From: Breviolum minutum Mf 1.05b.01
Taxonomy: Eukaryota > Sar > Dinophyceae > Suessiales > Symbiodiniaceae
NCBI GenBank assembly: GCA_000507305.1
Contig: DF241140.1
Location: forward strand, 1 to 64,000
Direction: 5' to 3'
Length of the DNA: 64,000 bases
Under the pieces are notes generated by a model. It was not told where the DNA came from, searched no databases, and saw nothing but the letters and a program-made list of their open reading frames with translations. Shown here one piece after another: positions 40,834-49,902 of this stretch (positions within the stretch are counted from its first letter, which is position 1; the number at the start of each line of letters is the position of its first letter). The position numbers and the translations under genes are program-made.

Positions 40834-41339
40834 ATGGGGCTGACTAAGGGCCCCCCACAGCCATTCTTTGAACGGCAAGTGGAAGCCCAATGCGGCCTGC
40901 ACGCGTTGAACAACGCGCTGGCTTGCACGGTCTTAACAAAAGAAGACCTTCAAAGGGCATGCTCCATGTATTTGGAGCAGAGCGATGACTTGGCATCCGC
41001 TCGAGCCGAGCACATTCGGCCGGGAGGCCAGTTGACCTGATGAGTTTACAATTGCTTCTGCCGCATGCTTCAGTAAATTCAAAATGCCAATGGATGTTGA
41101 AAAACATTTCAAATTGACAGAGGGGACCTGGAGCCAATGCATACACCCTTAAGCCTTTGAAACCACATCACCCACGGTCACTCTGCACGCACCACATGTT
41201 CAAAGTCCTTTTGCAAATGTTACCTCGATATTGGTGCAGGCTGGTACAGCATACAGGTCCTGTACACTGCGCTCTTTTCTCGAGGGCGCTCGCCTCGAAG
41301 TATGAAACTCGTTTCTGTTCCCAATGACAAAGATCCATA
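40834..41339 (+). CDS. Josephin-domain deubiquitinase, truncated
   Basis: ATG at 40834 opens MGLTKGPPQP, then FFERQVEAQCGLHALNNALA. This lines up residue by residue with the Josephin start of ataxin-3-type proteases: oxyanion Gln, nucleophile Cys, and the H-x-LNN helix. Exon 1 runs to 41026 (AEHIRPGG). A 213-base GC-AG intron leads to exon 2 (41240), reading GWYSIQVLYTALFSRGR, matching the conserved (F/W)-(F/Y)-S-I-Q-V segment. The frame then loses similarity (SPRSMKLVSVPNDKDP, TAA 41337); a one-base shift would give ARLEV. The exon with the catalytic His and Asn was not found. Josephins remove ubiquitin from proteins. Confidence 0.6.
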
Positions 41340-41360
41340 ACATTCACGTGAAAATTTTGA

Positions 41361-41651
41361 CATACGCCTGCAACTTCATGCCTGGCCCTCTCCGCTGAGG
41401 TGAGTTCGGCGCTGCGACGCAGTCCACACTGCAACGCTGGACGAACAAGTGCACTGCTGAAGAACGCCTTTGCAATTCCTCCATGCTGTTGAACCACTTG
41501 GCCTGGTTGCGCGACAGCTTCCTGGCCTTGCAAGGACCGAAAGAGCTGCGGGAGCTCCTCGACGCCGCTCGGGAGCTGCGGATGCACGACAAAGAAGTCT
41601 TTGAGAAGTGCCATCTGAGCTACCACAGCGACGCCAGCTGGCCGTTTTGAC
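41361..41651 (+). CDS. C-terminal helical exon, unknown product
   Basis: The frame is open from 41361 and reads GEFGAATQSTLQRWTNKCTA then EERLCNSSMLLNHLAWLRDS, FLALQGPKELRELLDAAREL and RMHDKEVFEKCHLSYHSDAS before WPF and TGA. The 162-codon minus-strand frame here is a shadow. It may be the last exon of the preceding gene. Confidence 0.55.
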
Positions 41652-41759
41652 GCCACACCACTTCACACCAGTGCACAACTGACTGAATCTTTCTTTAAGT
41701 TTAAGGCAATACACTCGTAGAACGTTGTATCCCAACACAACACAAGGTATTGATGTTGT

Positions 41760-42130
41760 TGCAGAACATATCTTTTCATAAACAGAAGCGTTCAGATAGT
41801 GCACATCAGCTTATAACAACTGACCTCCCTGGTCACGGCGCGACACGAAGGTTTCGAAAACTCTCAGAAAGGGGCTCAAAGTTTCAAAGACATAATTGTT
41901 TTCGACCTGAACAGAACCTTCATGTCATCAAAGACCTTCCTTGCCACTCTGCAAGGCTGCAAAAAAAATCTCCTGCCATTTCATTTGCAGGTGCGTATGT
42001 CGTCGCATTGATTTGAACATATACCTCGAAAATTTGGCACGAGCACAATAGCAACGACCATATACAAACAAGATTTCTTTGATTGAAAAGCCGTTGGAGC
42101 CAGAGCCTCGAGTGAAACTGGAAGTGCCAA
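41760..42130. other. no gene seen
   Basis: A plus frame (FHKQKRSDSAHQLITTDLPG) is open but unconvincing. No element family is present. Confidence 0.3.
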
Positions 42131-42213
42131 AACTAATCTTTCTTCATTAGAACCTATTCATTATTAGCTGGAAATATTTTAATTCATGATTTACATCATA
42201 ATACAGAAAAAAT

Positions 42214-42271
<58 letters not shown>

Positions 42272-42620
42272 AAATAGTTGATGATAAATCATCTTGTATT
42301 TTTTGTTTACTCAATACTAAATGGACATATATGACTGCCTGCTAATACAACTTCTTTATCATATCTTGATTTTTCAGATAGATACAAGTAAATATAACCA
42401 TAAGATCAAAATTTTAAAAACTTTTTTGTGGTTATTATTGAATCAAGGAAAAATTTCTTTAGTAAGAATCATGGAACCATACAGAAAGGATGAACACAAG
42501 ATGGATCTTGTAAAATTTTAATACTGTTAAATAACGATATTTTAACTAATGTTAAGAATAAGTTTGATGAAGTAAATGATTTAGAAAAATCTATTTTAAG
42601 GAAATAGATCTAATAATCAA
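42130..42620 (+). other. AT-rich right edge with a CAA tract and odd coding-like frame
   Basis: (CAA)n at 42214-42271. Beyond it one frame reads HKIKILKTFLWLLLNQGKIS then LVRIMEPYRKDEHKMDLVKF, and a shifted frame ILLNNDILTNVKNKFDEVND then LEKSILRK and TAG. Lys/Asn/Ile-rich usage differs from all other exons here. Origin unknown. Confidence 0.4.
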
Positions 42621-42802
42621 CCTGACGAATCCGGAAGTTTCACACAGATACCCAAAATAGCCTTTTTTTTGAACTGAGATACCCTTCAAAAAGCATCATG
42701 TTGGGAATCCATGTTAAGTTTCCATGTGGTTTTACATATATGTTAAACACGGGTATACTTGATGTAAAGTTATCAGTGAAAAATTAATGTCCGCCTTTTG
42801 TG

Positions 42803-42975
42803 ATGCGAAAGGAAAGACTAATGGGATTTTCCGGGCAGAAACTTTCAGAAAACACTCCCGATGATATCAACCGAGCATGGTGGCAAAATGACGACCGTAC
42901 GGCGCCCACGGATCGTCGGGATTTGCGCAGGATTCCTCAGAAACCCACTGATTTCACCAGCCGCGGTAAAACCCA
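42803..42975 (+). CDS. exon, unknown product
   Basis: ERLMGFSGQKLSENTPDDIN then RAWWQNDDRTAPTDRRDLRR and IPQKPTDFTSRGKTQAIRG, up to a family D element (42970-43085). An acceptor may lie at GGGCAG (42839). Two other frames are also open for part of it. Confidence 0.48.
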
Positions 42976-43085
42976 AGCCATCCGCGGGACTGATATATTT
43001 ACCCAACATTGGATGTTTTTTGATAGTAAAACCTTGTAAGCTTCCAGGGAAAATGTAGGTAGATTCCATACATGGATGCCATGGG
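42970..43085. mobile_element. family D element
   Basis: GATATATTTACCCAAC ... GTAGGTAGATTCCATACATGG. Confidence 0.5.
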
Positions 43086-43200
43086 ATTCCCAGATGTGCC
43101 GAATGGGACGTTGGAATATTGACCATTCTTGGCTTAGGCTTAGAGTCATAAGAGGTAAAATACGTGTTTTTTTGTTTAGGTAAATCTACCAGTCCCATGG

Positions 43201-43361
43201 ATGGGAAATTTCACCTTCACCTTGAGGTCGAAAACAAGGATTGGCATGAAAACTCTGAGGTGTGGTCCTTTCCGGTGAACAACAAAATACGGCTTGGGCA
43301 AGCAACAAGAAACTCCAAGAAACGTGGGTTTACCAGCTACATTTTGTTAGGGAACCTTTAG
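43201..43361 (+). CDS. C-terminal exon, unknown product
   Basis: After a D-type end (CTACCAGTCCCATGG) the frame reads GKFHLHLEVENKDWHENSEV then WSFPVNNKIRLGQATRNSKK and RGFTSYILLGNL with TAG. Well mixed and convincing. Confidence 0.55.
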
Positions 43362-43579
43362 GGAATCATAGACCATCCGTAGGGGTCATTAAATGTGACC
43401 GATTTTGGGGGGATATCAAACTTGATGCAAATATACCGTAAAAATGGGGGGGTTTCCCTTTTAAGAATTTCAAAAACGGAAAACCAAATCCCACAAGCTT
43501 GACATGTGTGACCAACAAACATGTTGAACAAAATTCCAGGGAAAGAAAACATGTTTAACGTTTTTTCATTTGACACATA

Positions 43580-43773
43580 CACAAAAACAGGAAGGTTGGG
43601 ACGGTTGGCACTTGGGACTTGTAGACCCTTACCGTAGGACACGTATTTCCGTAGTAGTGAACGGACCCCCGGAAATTTCAGGAGATGTTCTTTTTTTTCT
43701 AGACTTCATGATTCATCTTGGGATGCAACAAAAACTACAAGAATCCTCCTCAGGATGCGAGCACAAAACGTAA
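43580..43773 (+). CDS. candidate exon(s)
   Basis: QEGWDGWHLGLVDPYRRTRI then SVVVNGPPEISGDVLFFLDF and MIHLGMQQKLQESSSGCEHK. Internal TAG/CAG sites make the exon limits uncertain. 43365-43560 and 43775-44090 are unassigned. Confidence 0.35.
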
Positions 43774-44106
43774 GATCAAAAACCGGGGTTTGACGCGATT
43801 GACACCATTTTTCACGGAGTCACGTTGGAATCATGTGTTATTTGCCAACTCGCATAGGGAACATCTTCAGATATCATCTTCAGCATGATTCTCATTTTGT
43901 TGCTTTTGATTTGGTACTTTCTCTACTCATTGCCTCACAAAAAATTGCCATGCTCATGTCGTAGAAGACAGGGGCCCCTTTGAACCTCCAAAAAAACTCT
44001 ATTTTTTTCTGTTTTTTTCTCGTTTTGGGTTGGGGGGTGGGCGTTTTCATGTCATGTCCTAACAAAAGGATACCCTGCCACAACTGAAAATGGATGATTG
44101 GATTGG

Positions 44107-44304
44107 ATGGCCTCTTACCAGGGGATGGCCTCTTACCAGGGGATGGCCTCTTACCAGGGGATGGCCTCTTACCAGGGGATGGCCTCTTACCAGGGGATGG
44201 CCTCTTACCAGGGGATGGCCTCTTACCAGGGGATGGCCTCTTACCAGGGGATGGCCTCTTACCAGGGGATGGCCTCTTACCAGGGGATGGCCTCTTACCA
44301 GGGG
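44107..44304. repeat. 18-bp satellite, eleven exact copies
   Basis: ATGGCCTCTTACCAGGGG repeats eleven times without variation. Since 18 is a multiple of 3, three plus frames and one minus frame stay open and mimic repeat proteins. A family H copy follows at 44335-44420. Confidence 0.95.
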
Positions 44305-44561
44305 CTCAACCAACCATGAATCTGGTCAAGGTAGTTTATAGCGACCTCACCCGACCCAAAAGGTAGCTGAACCCCGGCTATTTCAGGGAAATCTAGTATT
44401 GGTAAAATATATTTCACTTGGCCACATGATGTAAAAATGTATCTCCACCCCCAAAAATATGCCATATGCATATATTGCATATGCTGTATTTTCCAACAAT
44501 CCGCATGTGATCGTTCACTTGAAAGGGTTAATTTCTCCCAACCCCTACGTTGCACTGACAG

Positions 44562-44662
44562 GAAGACAAGTGGCGAGGCTATGGTATGTTGATCTCACAA
44601 GCTCCTCATACCACAAAGGAACGAGCTACTGCTGCCTTGAAGGCCAGTGGAAAGTGCACCTG
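44562..44662 (+). CDS. internal exon, unknown product
   Basis: CCCTACGTTGCACTGACAG precedes EDKWRGYGMLISQAPHTTKE then RATAALKASGKCT, ending ACCTG|GTGAAGG. Good sites on both sides. Confidence 0.52.
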
Positions 44663-44774
44663 GTGAAGGTTAACAGTGAGTTTTACTCTGCAAAATGGTG
44701 GGATTGGTTCAGATAACTTTTCAGGGGCGAACTTGAGTGGTACATGTGAAACTTCCCAAGTTGTAAAGTATCAG

Positions 44775-44870
44775 GTGATTCAATTTGTGATCTTTTCATC
44801 CCCTAAAAGGTCACGATTCACCTTTGAAAAGGTCATCCGAAAATGATCACAAAGACTGGGCCCAGTTTTT
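44775..44870 (+). mobile_element. family A element, right end unclear
   Basis: ATCAG|GTGATTCAATTTGTGATC, AAAGGTCACGATTCACC and GATCACAAAGACTGG. 44870-45120 is unassigned. Confidence 0.5.
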
Positions 44871-45120
44871 TTTTTGATATCCCTCCTGCTTTTAGGTCAA
44901 AAAAAAACGCGCCCCCAGAACAAAGAATTGCCAGTTTTAATTTCTAACCATCATTTTTCAGGGGTTTTTTGTTAAACTTTCCGGGGGGTGTATGACGAAG
45001 CCACCACCGATCCATGAGGGGCGAATTTCTATCAGAGTCCTCAGTTGAAACCTTTAATGGTGGTGAAACCTTTAAGGGAAGGGTCCCCCAAAATGCCCAA
45101 AATTTTTCCAGCTCAGGAAT

Positions 45121-45335
45121 CATACTTGGATGTCCCAGGAAGTTAGTAAATGCATGTAAATGCTTAGTTAATGGGTTATAACCTACCTATAAACGGTATA
45201 TACTGGGGTTATAACCCACTTACTAACCATTTACTAACTTCCTGGGACATCCAAGTAGTAATTTGCCCGCATGCATGGTATATGCTTATATCCTACTAAT
45301 TTGCCATTCAATGTATACCATACATCGCTAGTCCA
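45121..45335. mobile_element. B then D elements
   Basis: B: ACTTGGATGTCCCAGGAAG to ACTTCCTGGGACATCCAAG (45256). D: GCATGGTATATGC to TGTATACCATACATC. Confidence 0.7.
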
Positions 45336-45417
45336 TGTCTCATGTTTGTTTTTTGTACCTTCGGAAACTGAAAACCAAGCAAAAGAACTCAAAACAAATG
45401 ATGAATGCAAAAAACCC
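45336..45417 (+). CDS. weak candidate exon between D and F elements
   Basis: SCLFFVPSETENQAKELKTN then DECKKP, running into a family F copy (45400-45510). Confidence 0.33.
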
Positions 45418-45673
45418 TGGTTGGTTAGGGTGTGTAGGGGATTATACTTACTACCCAGTTATATAGGGATTTTAATAAACCATTTGAAGGATCCCGTCAT
45501 TAGCCAACCAGTAGTGGAAGATGAATTTCTACATTTTGATGCGATTTTTCCGTGGAAGATGCACTCCACTTAGGGTGAAATAACCCCAGTTACCTATTCA
45601 GAAACAGGGCCATTTAATAGGGGCAAACCAACCACAGAAATTCCATGTATAGGAACCAACCAGGATGTCATGA

Positions 45674-45766
45674 GTCGAAACTGATCACGGGGTCCAGGTG
45701 GTGCGTGATGCATTGGCCGAGATGCCAGAGGCAGAGCCTATCCATGTGCGTATTGAGAAGCTGTGA
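45674..45766 (+). CDS. C-terminal exon, unknown product
   Basis: VETDHGVQVVRDALAEMPEA then EPIHVRIEKL with TGA. Acidic and helical. An acceptor at GTCATGAG (45674) is possible. Confidence 0.5.
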   Translation, partial: VETDHGVQVVRDALAEMPEAEPIHVRIEKL

Positions 45767-45805
45767 TTTTCGACGACGACGATCCGAGGAATTTAATCCA
45801 AGAAA

Positions 45806-46147
45806 TTGAAGCTTCAAAACGGCGAAGTGGACGCACTTGATCTGTTTAAACGCAGAAACGTCACGTTTAAACACACTTTTCGAACCAAAACAAAGATCGA
45901 TGATAAATTGTTGTTGTCTTTTTCATTGCTGCAGTTCACTCGGTCGCCTTTGTATGATGTTCACTCCATGATCCTAAACTGCGATAAACGGAACGCCGGA
46001 ACGCATAGAAAGCCGAAGATCACAGAAAAGAACATGTCGTATGTTCGTGTGTGTGTGTGTGTGTTCTTTTTTGGAGGAGGATTGTATAGAAGAAATTGGA
46101 TTTGGATTGAGCAAAGGGGTTTTGATTATGACATGATATTTGATTGA
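45806..46147 (+). CDS. long open frame, doubtful
   Basis: KLQNGEVDALDLFKRRNVTF then KHTFRTKTKIDDKLLLSFSL and onward for 113 codons, ending in a GT-rich low-complexity part. It may be 3' untranslated sequence of the previous gene. 46150-46455 is unassigned. Confidence 0.3.
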   Translation: MKLQNGEVDALDLFKRRNVTFKHTFRTKTKIDDKLLLSFSLLQFTRSPLYDVHSMILNCDKRNAGTHRKPKITEKNMSYVRVCVCVFFFGGGLYRRNWIWIEQRGFDYDMIFD

Positions 46148-46454
46148 AACCATTGTTGTTGATTCTTACTTAGAGATATGATACTATGACTACATCATTC
46201 TTAGATAGTATGGTTGGTCAGGATTCCGATACATGTTCTTCACCTATAATTATATAAAGGTTCGGTTTTATGAGTTATAAACGGAGTTTTCATCTCCAAG
46301 AGAATCAACCCCATTCCAAGGCACTAGTCGAAGGATCTTCCCATGGCGTTGAAAGTGGTGAACAAAAACATGGTTAGTTTTCGTCCCCGTTACAAGTCGG
46401 GCTATATATCTTCAAATGGCGCATGATTGCTACACCTCCTTACCCTTTCTCTCA

Positions 46455-46560
46455 ATCATGCTTCAGTGGAAAATGACCTCAAAATGAAAGGAAGCTAATA
46501 TTGGAGGGACCCTTTGACCCCATTTTCCACTGAACCATGATTATGGGAGGAAGGAAGGGT
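46455..46560. mobile_element. family L inverted-repeat element
   Basis: ATGCTTCAGTGGAAAATGACC ... TTTTCCACTGAACCATGATTATGGG. Also near 52078 and 53118. Confidence 0.6.
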
Positions 46561-46703
46561 AACCAACTAACATATTTCCTGAGTGGTTTGCCCATGTTTG
46601 CCCCATCCTCCAAGTAGGCAGTCCAAGGCTTTAGTGAAAATATCATTTCTTCGCTAAACTTGGATTTGTTTCAGTTGGTGATTTTTTCTTTAACGGATTT
46701 TAG

Positions 46704-46976
46704 GGATCCCATGAAAATGCACATCGCCATTTTCACCACCATTTTATTCGGGAGAATTTTCTTACAACTTTTTCCGGGAACGCATCGGTTAGAGTCGCGT
46801 TTATCCAAGATAAGTGGGAGCCATTTTTGTTTGGGGACATCAAACTTGATTTTTTAAAAGGTATGGGCCAGGTGATTCAATGTGACCTTTTCAGTTGGAT
46901 GTCACTTAACCATTTGAAAGGGTCACTTAACCATCCCAAAAAGGTCACAAAGACTTGCCAGGGGTCAAATTTTTAG
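46704..46976 (+). CDS. exon pair across a family A intron, unknown product
   Basis: Exon 1 (46704-46871) follows TTTAACGGATTTTAG and reads SHENAHRHFHHHFIRENFLT then TFSGNASVRVAFIQDKWEPF and LFGDIKLDFLKGMGQ, ending exactly at CAG|GTGATTC. The 90-base family A element (46872-46961) ends TTGCCAG, and the frame closes with GSNF and TAG. 56 codons in exon 1 without a stop. Confidence 0.55.
   Translation, partial: GSHENAHRHFHHHFIRENFLTTFSGNASVRVAFIQDKWEPFLFGDIKLDFLKGMGQVIQCDLFSWMSLNHLKGSLNHPKKVTKTCQGSNF
46872..46961 (+). mobile_element. family A element acting as a GT-AG intron
   Basis: GTGATTCAATGTGACC to AAGACTTGCCAG, with inner AAAGGGTCACTTAACC repeats. Confidence 0.65.
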
Positions 46977-47072
46977 GGATTTTTCCTTCGAAAAAGCAAG
47001 TAAATGAAGGTTGGGGGTGTCCGGTGGAATGTCATGACCCTCATGAAGACCCCATGTTGAACGTAACCTTTT

Positions 47073-47432
47073 TTGGGGCGAGGTTTAGGGGACCTTTCCA
47101 TCCCTAAAGCTTTACTGGGATACAGGGCGAACCGCATCCCGAAGTGTGATCTCAAATGCAAAATGTTCAACACCATGATTTCCTACTCAAAAATTCAGTT
47201 CACCATCATTGGGGAGTCTTGTAAAAAGCTAGAGTTAGGTGAGAAAAACATGTGTCATGAAAAAACTCCTGTTCGTTTAATTAGGGAAGGTGTATCTAGT
47301 AGAAAAGTGATAAGAAGGTGCCTACCACAAAAATTGGACATCCCAGACTCCCCCCCCTTAAAAAAAGACAACGACATGGGGAGTGGGGTAGTAATCCTTG
47401 GGTTTCCTCCAAGCACTCCAAGCATGGTGTAA
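47073..47432 (+). CDS. 119-codon open frame, unknown product
   Basis: LGDLSIPKALLGYRANRIPK then CDLKCKMFNTMISYSKIQFT, IIGESCKKLELGEKNMCHEK, TPVRLIREGVSSRKVIRRCL and so on to TAA. It is basic and well mixed. Downstream frames (GFLQALQAWCNLQVVIRARV to TAG at 47474) suggest the coding region goes on past a small intron or shift. Confidence 0.5.
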   Translation: MGRGLGDLSIPKALLGYRANRIPKCDLKCKMFNTMISYSKIQFTIIGESCKKLELGEKNMCHEKTPVRLIREGVSSRKVIRRCLPQKLDIPDSPPLKKDNDMGSGVVILGFPPSTPSMV

Positions 47433-47519
47433 TCTACAAGTCGTGATCCGGGCTCGAGTAGCAAAGGAGAGCTAGTTTTGATGTTGAAGATTTTCAAGGC
47501 TTTGTGAGTTTCTGACTAC

Positions 47520-48010
47520 CCCTTCCAAACACCTTGTGAGGAGGTATGACTGGACCCCCAAAAACATACCTAAAACACCAAAACTCGGGAGGTATTTGGA
47601 AGACTATAGGGTAAAACAATAATTTTCTGACTATATGGCAAATTGATGAAACACATCACATGTATATATATCACGTATATATATATATATACAGTATATA
47701 TATATATATACATATTACTAATGACTCCTTGAATATTATATACTTGAAACGCACATTTGCCCCCGTTGTCATTTCTGATGTTTTTCAACCGTAAAAACTT
47801 CACATCCCTTCCGTCATCTCGGAGCCATGGAGCTGATGATTTTAGGAGCGATGAGTAGCTTGGAGGAAGTTGACCTCAAAAGGAGGGAAAGACCAGTTGA
47901 GCAATGAAAAGAGGGCCCCTGGTTGGTTTGGTTATATAGGGGATGAAATACTACCCAATTATACAAAGATTATAGTAAACCATTACAGTATACTAAGGTG
48001 AACAAAAGAG
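47520..48010. mobile_element. E, TA-rich and F elements
   Basis: E: CACCTTGTGAGGAGGTATG ... GGGAGGTATTTGGAAGAC. TA-rich palindrome 47650-47715. F at 47895-48005 (GAGCAATGAAAAGAGGGCCCC). 48010-48340 is unassigned. Confidence 0.5.
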
Positions 48011-48344
48011 TTGAGCAATGAATCCCACATTTAGTTAACCTTTTTGGGGTGTGAGCAGCCTGAAACATATAATATTACTATATAAATCTATATAATCTAA
48101 AACTCTGTAAAGAATTTTGGAAAAGTTTTACACATACTGTTGACGGTTCAGAAATCCTCATGGTTTAAATATAGTTTTATTTCATATCATTGTTATTATT
48201 GCAAATTGGCGAATACCATTTGAGATGATAAATATCCCATTATTTACGACGGGGTTCAAAAACATCCCAGGTGGTTTCCTCGCCGGATTTCTGAACCATC
48301 AAGAGTATGTCTACCTATATATCAGCTGGTGATTTAAAATCGGA

Positions 48345-48463
48345 TTTACGGATTTCTGGTGCTTGGGGATAGAGTATCGCAGGTCCTCAAAATTTTGATC
48401 TGGAGGGGTGCCAGGGGTGCCAATGTGGCTGGTAGAGAAAACATTGACTCAGAGATTTCCTAG
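48345..48463 (+). CDS. C-terminal exon, unknown product
   Basis: YGFLVLGDRVSQVLKILIWR then GARGANVAGRENIDSEIS and TAG. The acceptor is not obvious. Confidence 0.45.
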
Positions 48464-48564
48464 GTGCTTTCAAATATGAGCCCTTTTGAAATGCCTAACC
48501 GGGCGAGAAAAAAACAATTTGACGACTATTTTTCAAATGGGTAGGTCCCTTGATTTGGAGGTTG

Positions 48565-48725
48565 CCAAAAAAACCCTTGGGAACTGAGTCTGAGTGGGTA
48601 AGCAATCTATTCCAGGTGATTCAAAGCCAGTGCCCTTTTTGATCCCCCTATTTGGAGGTCACCAACAAACTTTGAAGGGGTCACTTAATCATCCCAAAAT
48701 GGGAACAAAGAATTGCCAGGTTTAA
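48565..48725 (+). CDS. short exon ending at a family A element
   Basis: PLGTESEWVSNLFQ reaches TTCCAG|GTGATTC (48615). The element runs to AATTGCCAG (48719), after which the frame stops (GTT TAA). Confidence 0.38.
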
Positions 48726-48842
48726 AGTAAATTTTTTGACGTAATTTTTCAAGCCCTTTGAAAAAAAGCCTTCCTTCGGAACCCACTGGTTTTTCCAGTC
48801 AGTGTTTTTTTTCCGGCAGGGCTAAAAGATAGCCAATCACTT

Positions 48843-49110
48843 CGATGTCTCAGGAAGTTAGTAATTAAATTAGATGGTTAGTAAATGGGTTAGAAGTTGT
48901 AACCCTGATATACCTCATTTATAACTATATAGGTTATAACCCATTGATCCTAACCATTTCATTACTAAGTTCCTGAAACATCCAAGCACCAATCACCAAT
49001 TATTCTTCAGATCAGTCAGATCCCATATGCTGAGGTCATGACGGCATGACGGGGGGGCCCCAAAAACAAACCTTTTAAGCACCTCAGTATGACTGGAAGA
49101 CTAGGGTTTA
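48843..49110. mobile_element. B then E elements
   Basis: B: CGATGTCTCAGGAAGTTAG to AAGTTCCTGAAACATCCAAG. E: GAGGTCATGACGGC ... CTCAGTATGACTGGAAGAC. 49110-49430 is unassigned. Confidence 0.6.
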
Positions 49111-49429
49111 GCTACTAATTTACTACTAGAAAATTCAACCATCCTTGAAGGTATAGATAGATAAACATGGGAAAAAAGATACATGGATCCTATGGTGAAT
49201 ATTTCATTCCCATGGAGGCGCAGATGAAAAAAAAACAAACCGTTTCATCCCTGGGTCCCTGACGGGTTTTTTTCGGGATGCGCAACAAATTGTGTTTTGT
49301 TGGCAACCGCGAATTTTTTGGGAAAATCTTGACCTCCCCCACTTACTAAGGTGGCGAGCTCTTTCACTGCGTTCAGGCCGGGAAACAAATCAACACATCC
49401 CAAATAAGGGACACCATTTGGGGATACAC

Positions 49430-49868
49430 CCCTGAAAACTAACATAGCCCCTAAAAATGGTGGTTTCCAGTAGGAATCTCCTTTTCCAGGGGTCTATTTT
49501 CAGGGGGTTGGGGTTTTTCGCGACGGTAATAGGGGTTTTTTGCTACAGTGGGTTGGTTAGGGGGTTTTTTGCAACGGTGCTACCTGGAGAGGGTTTTTTT
49601 GCAACAGTCGCACGGGGGTTTTTTGCGACGGTGCCGGCTTGCCGGGGGTTTTTTGCAACAGTCCCACGGGGGTTTTTTGCGACGGTGCCGGCTTGCCGGG
49701 GGTTTTTTGCATCAGTCCCACGGAGGTTTTTTGCATCAGTTTTCACGTCCAGACAAGGCAACTTTAAAACGCGGTGGTGTTGCCGCCGTGAGAGGACGAC
49801 CATGATAGTGGTCTTTGTTTTGAACCTGTTCTTGTCGTTGTTGTTGCTGTGGCTGTTGATGGTGGTGC

Positions 49869-49902
<34 letters not shown>

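Noticed and set aside
41168..41804. Minus-strand frames of 142 and 162 codons
   Set aside because: Shadows of the plus-strand exon 41361-41651, which has better composition and a clean stop.
44059..44366. Repeat-protein frames on both strands
   Set aside because: Artefact of an 18-bp satellite whose length is a multiple of three.
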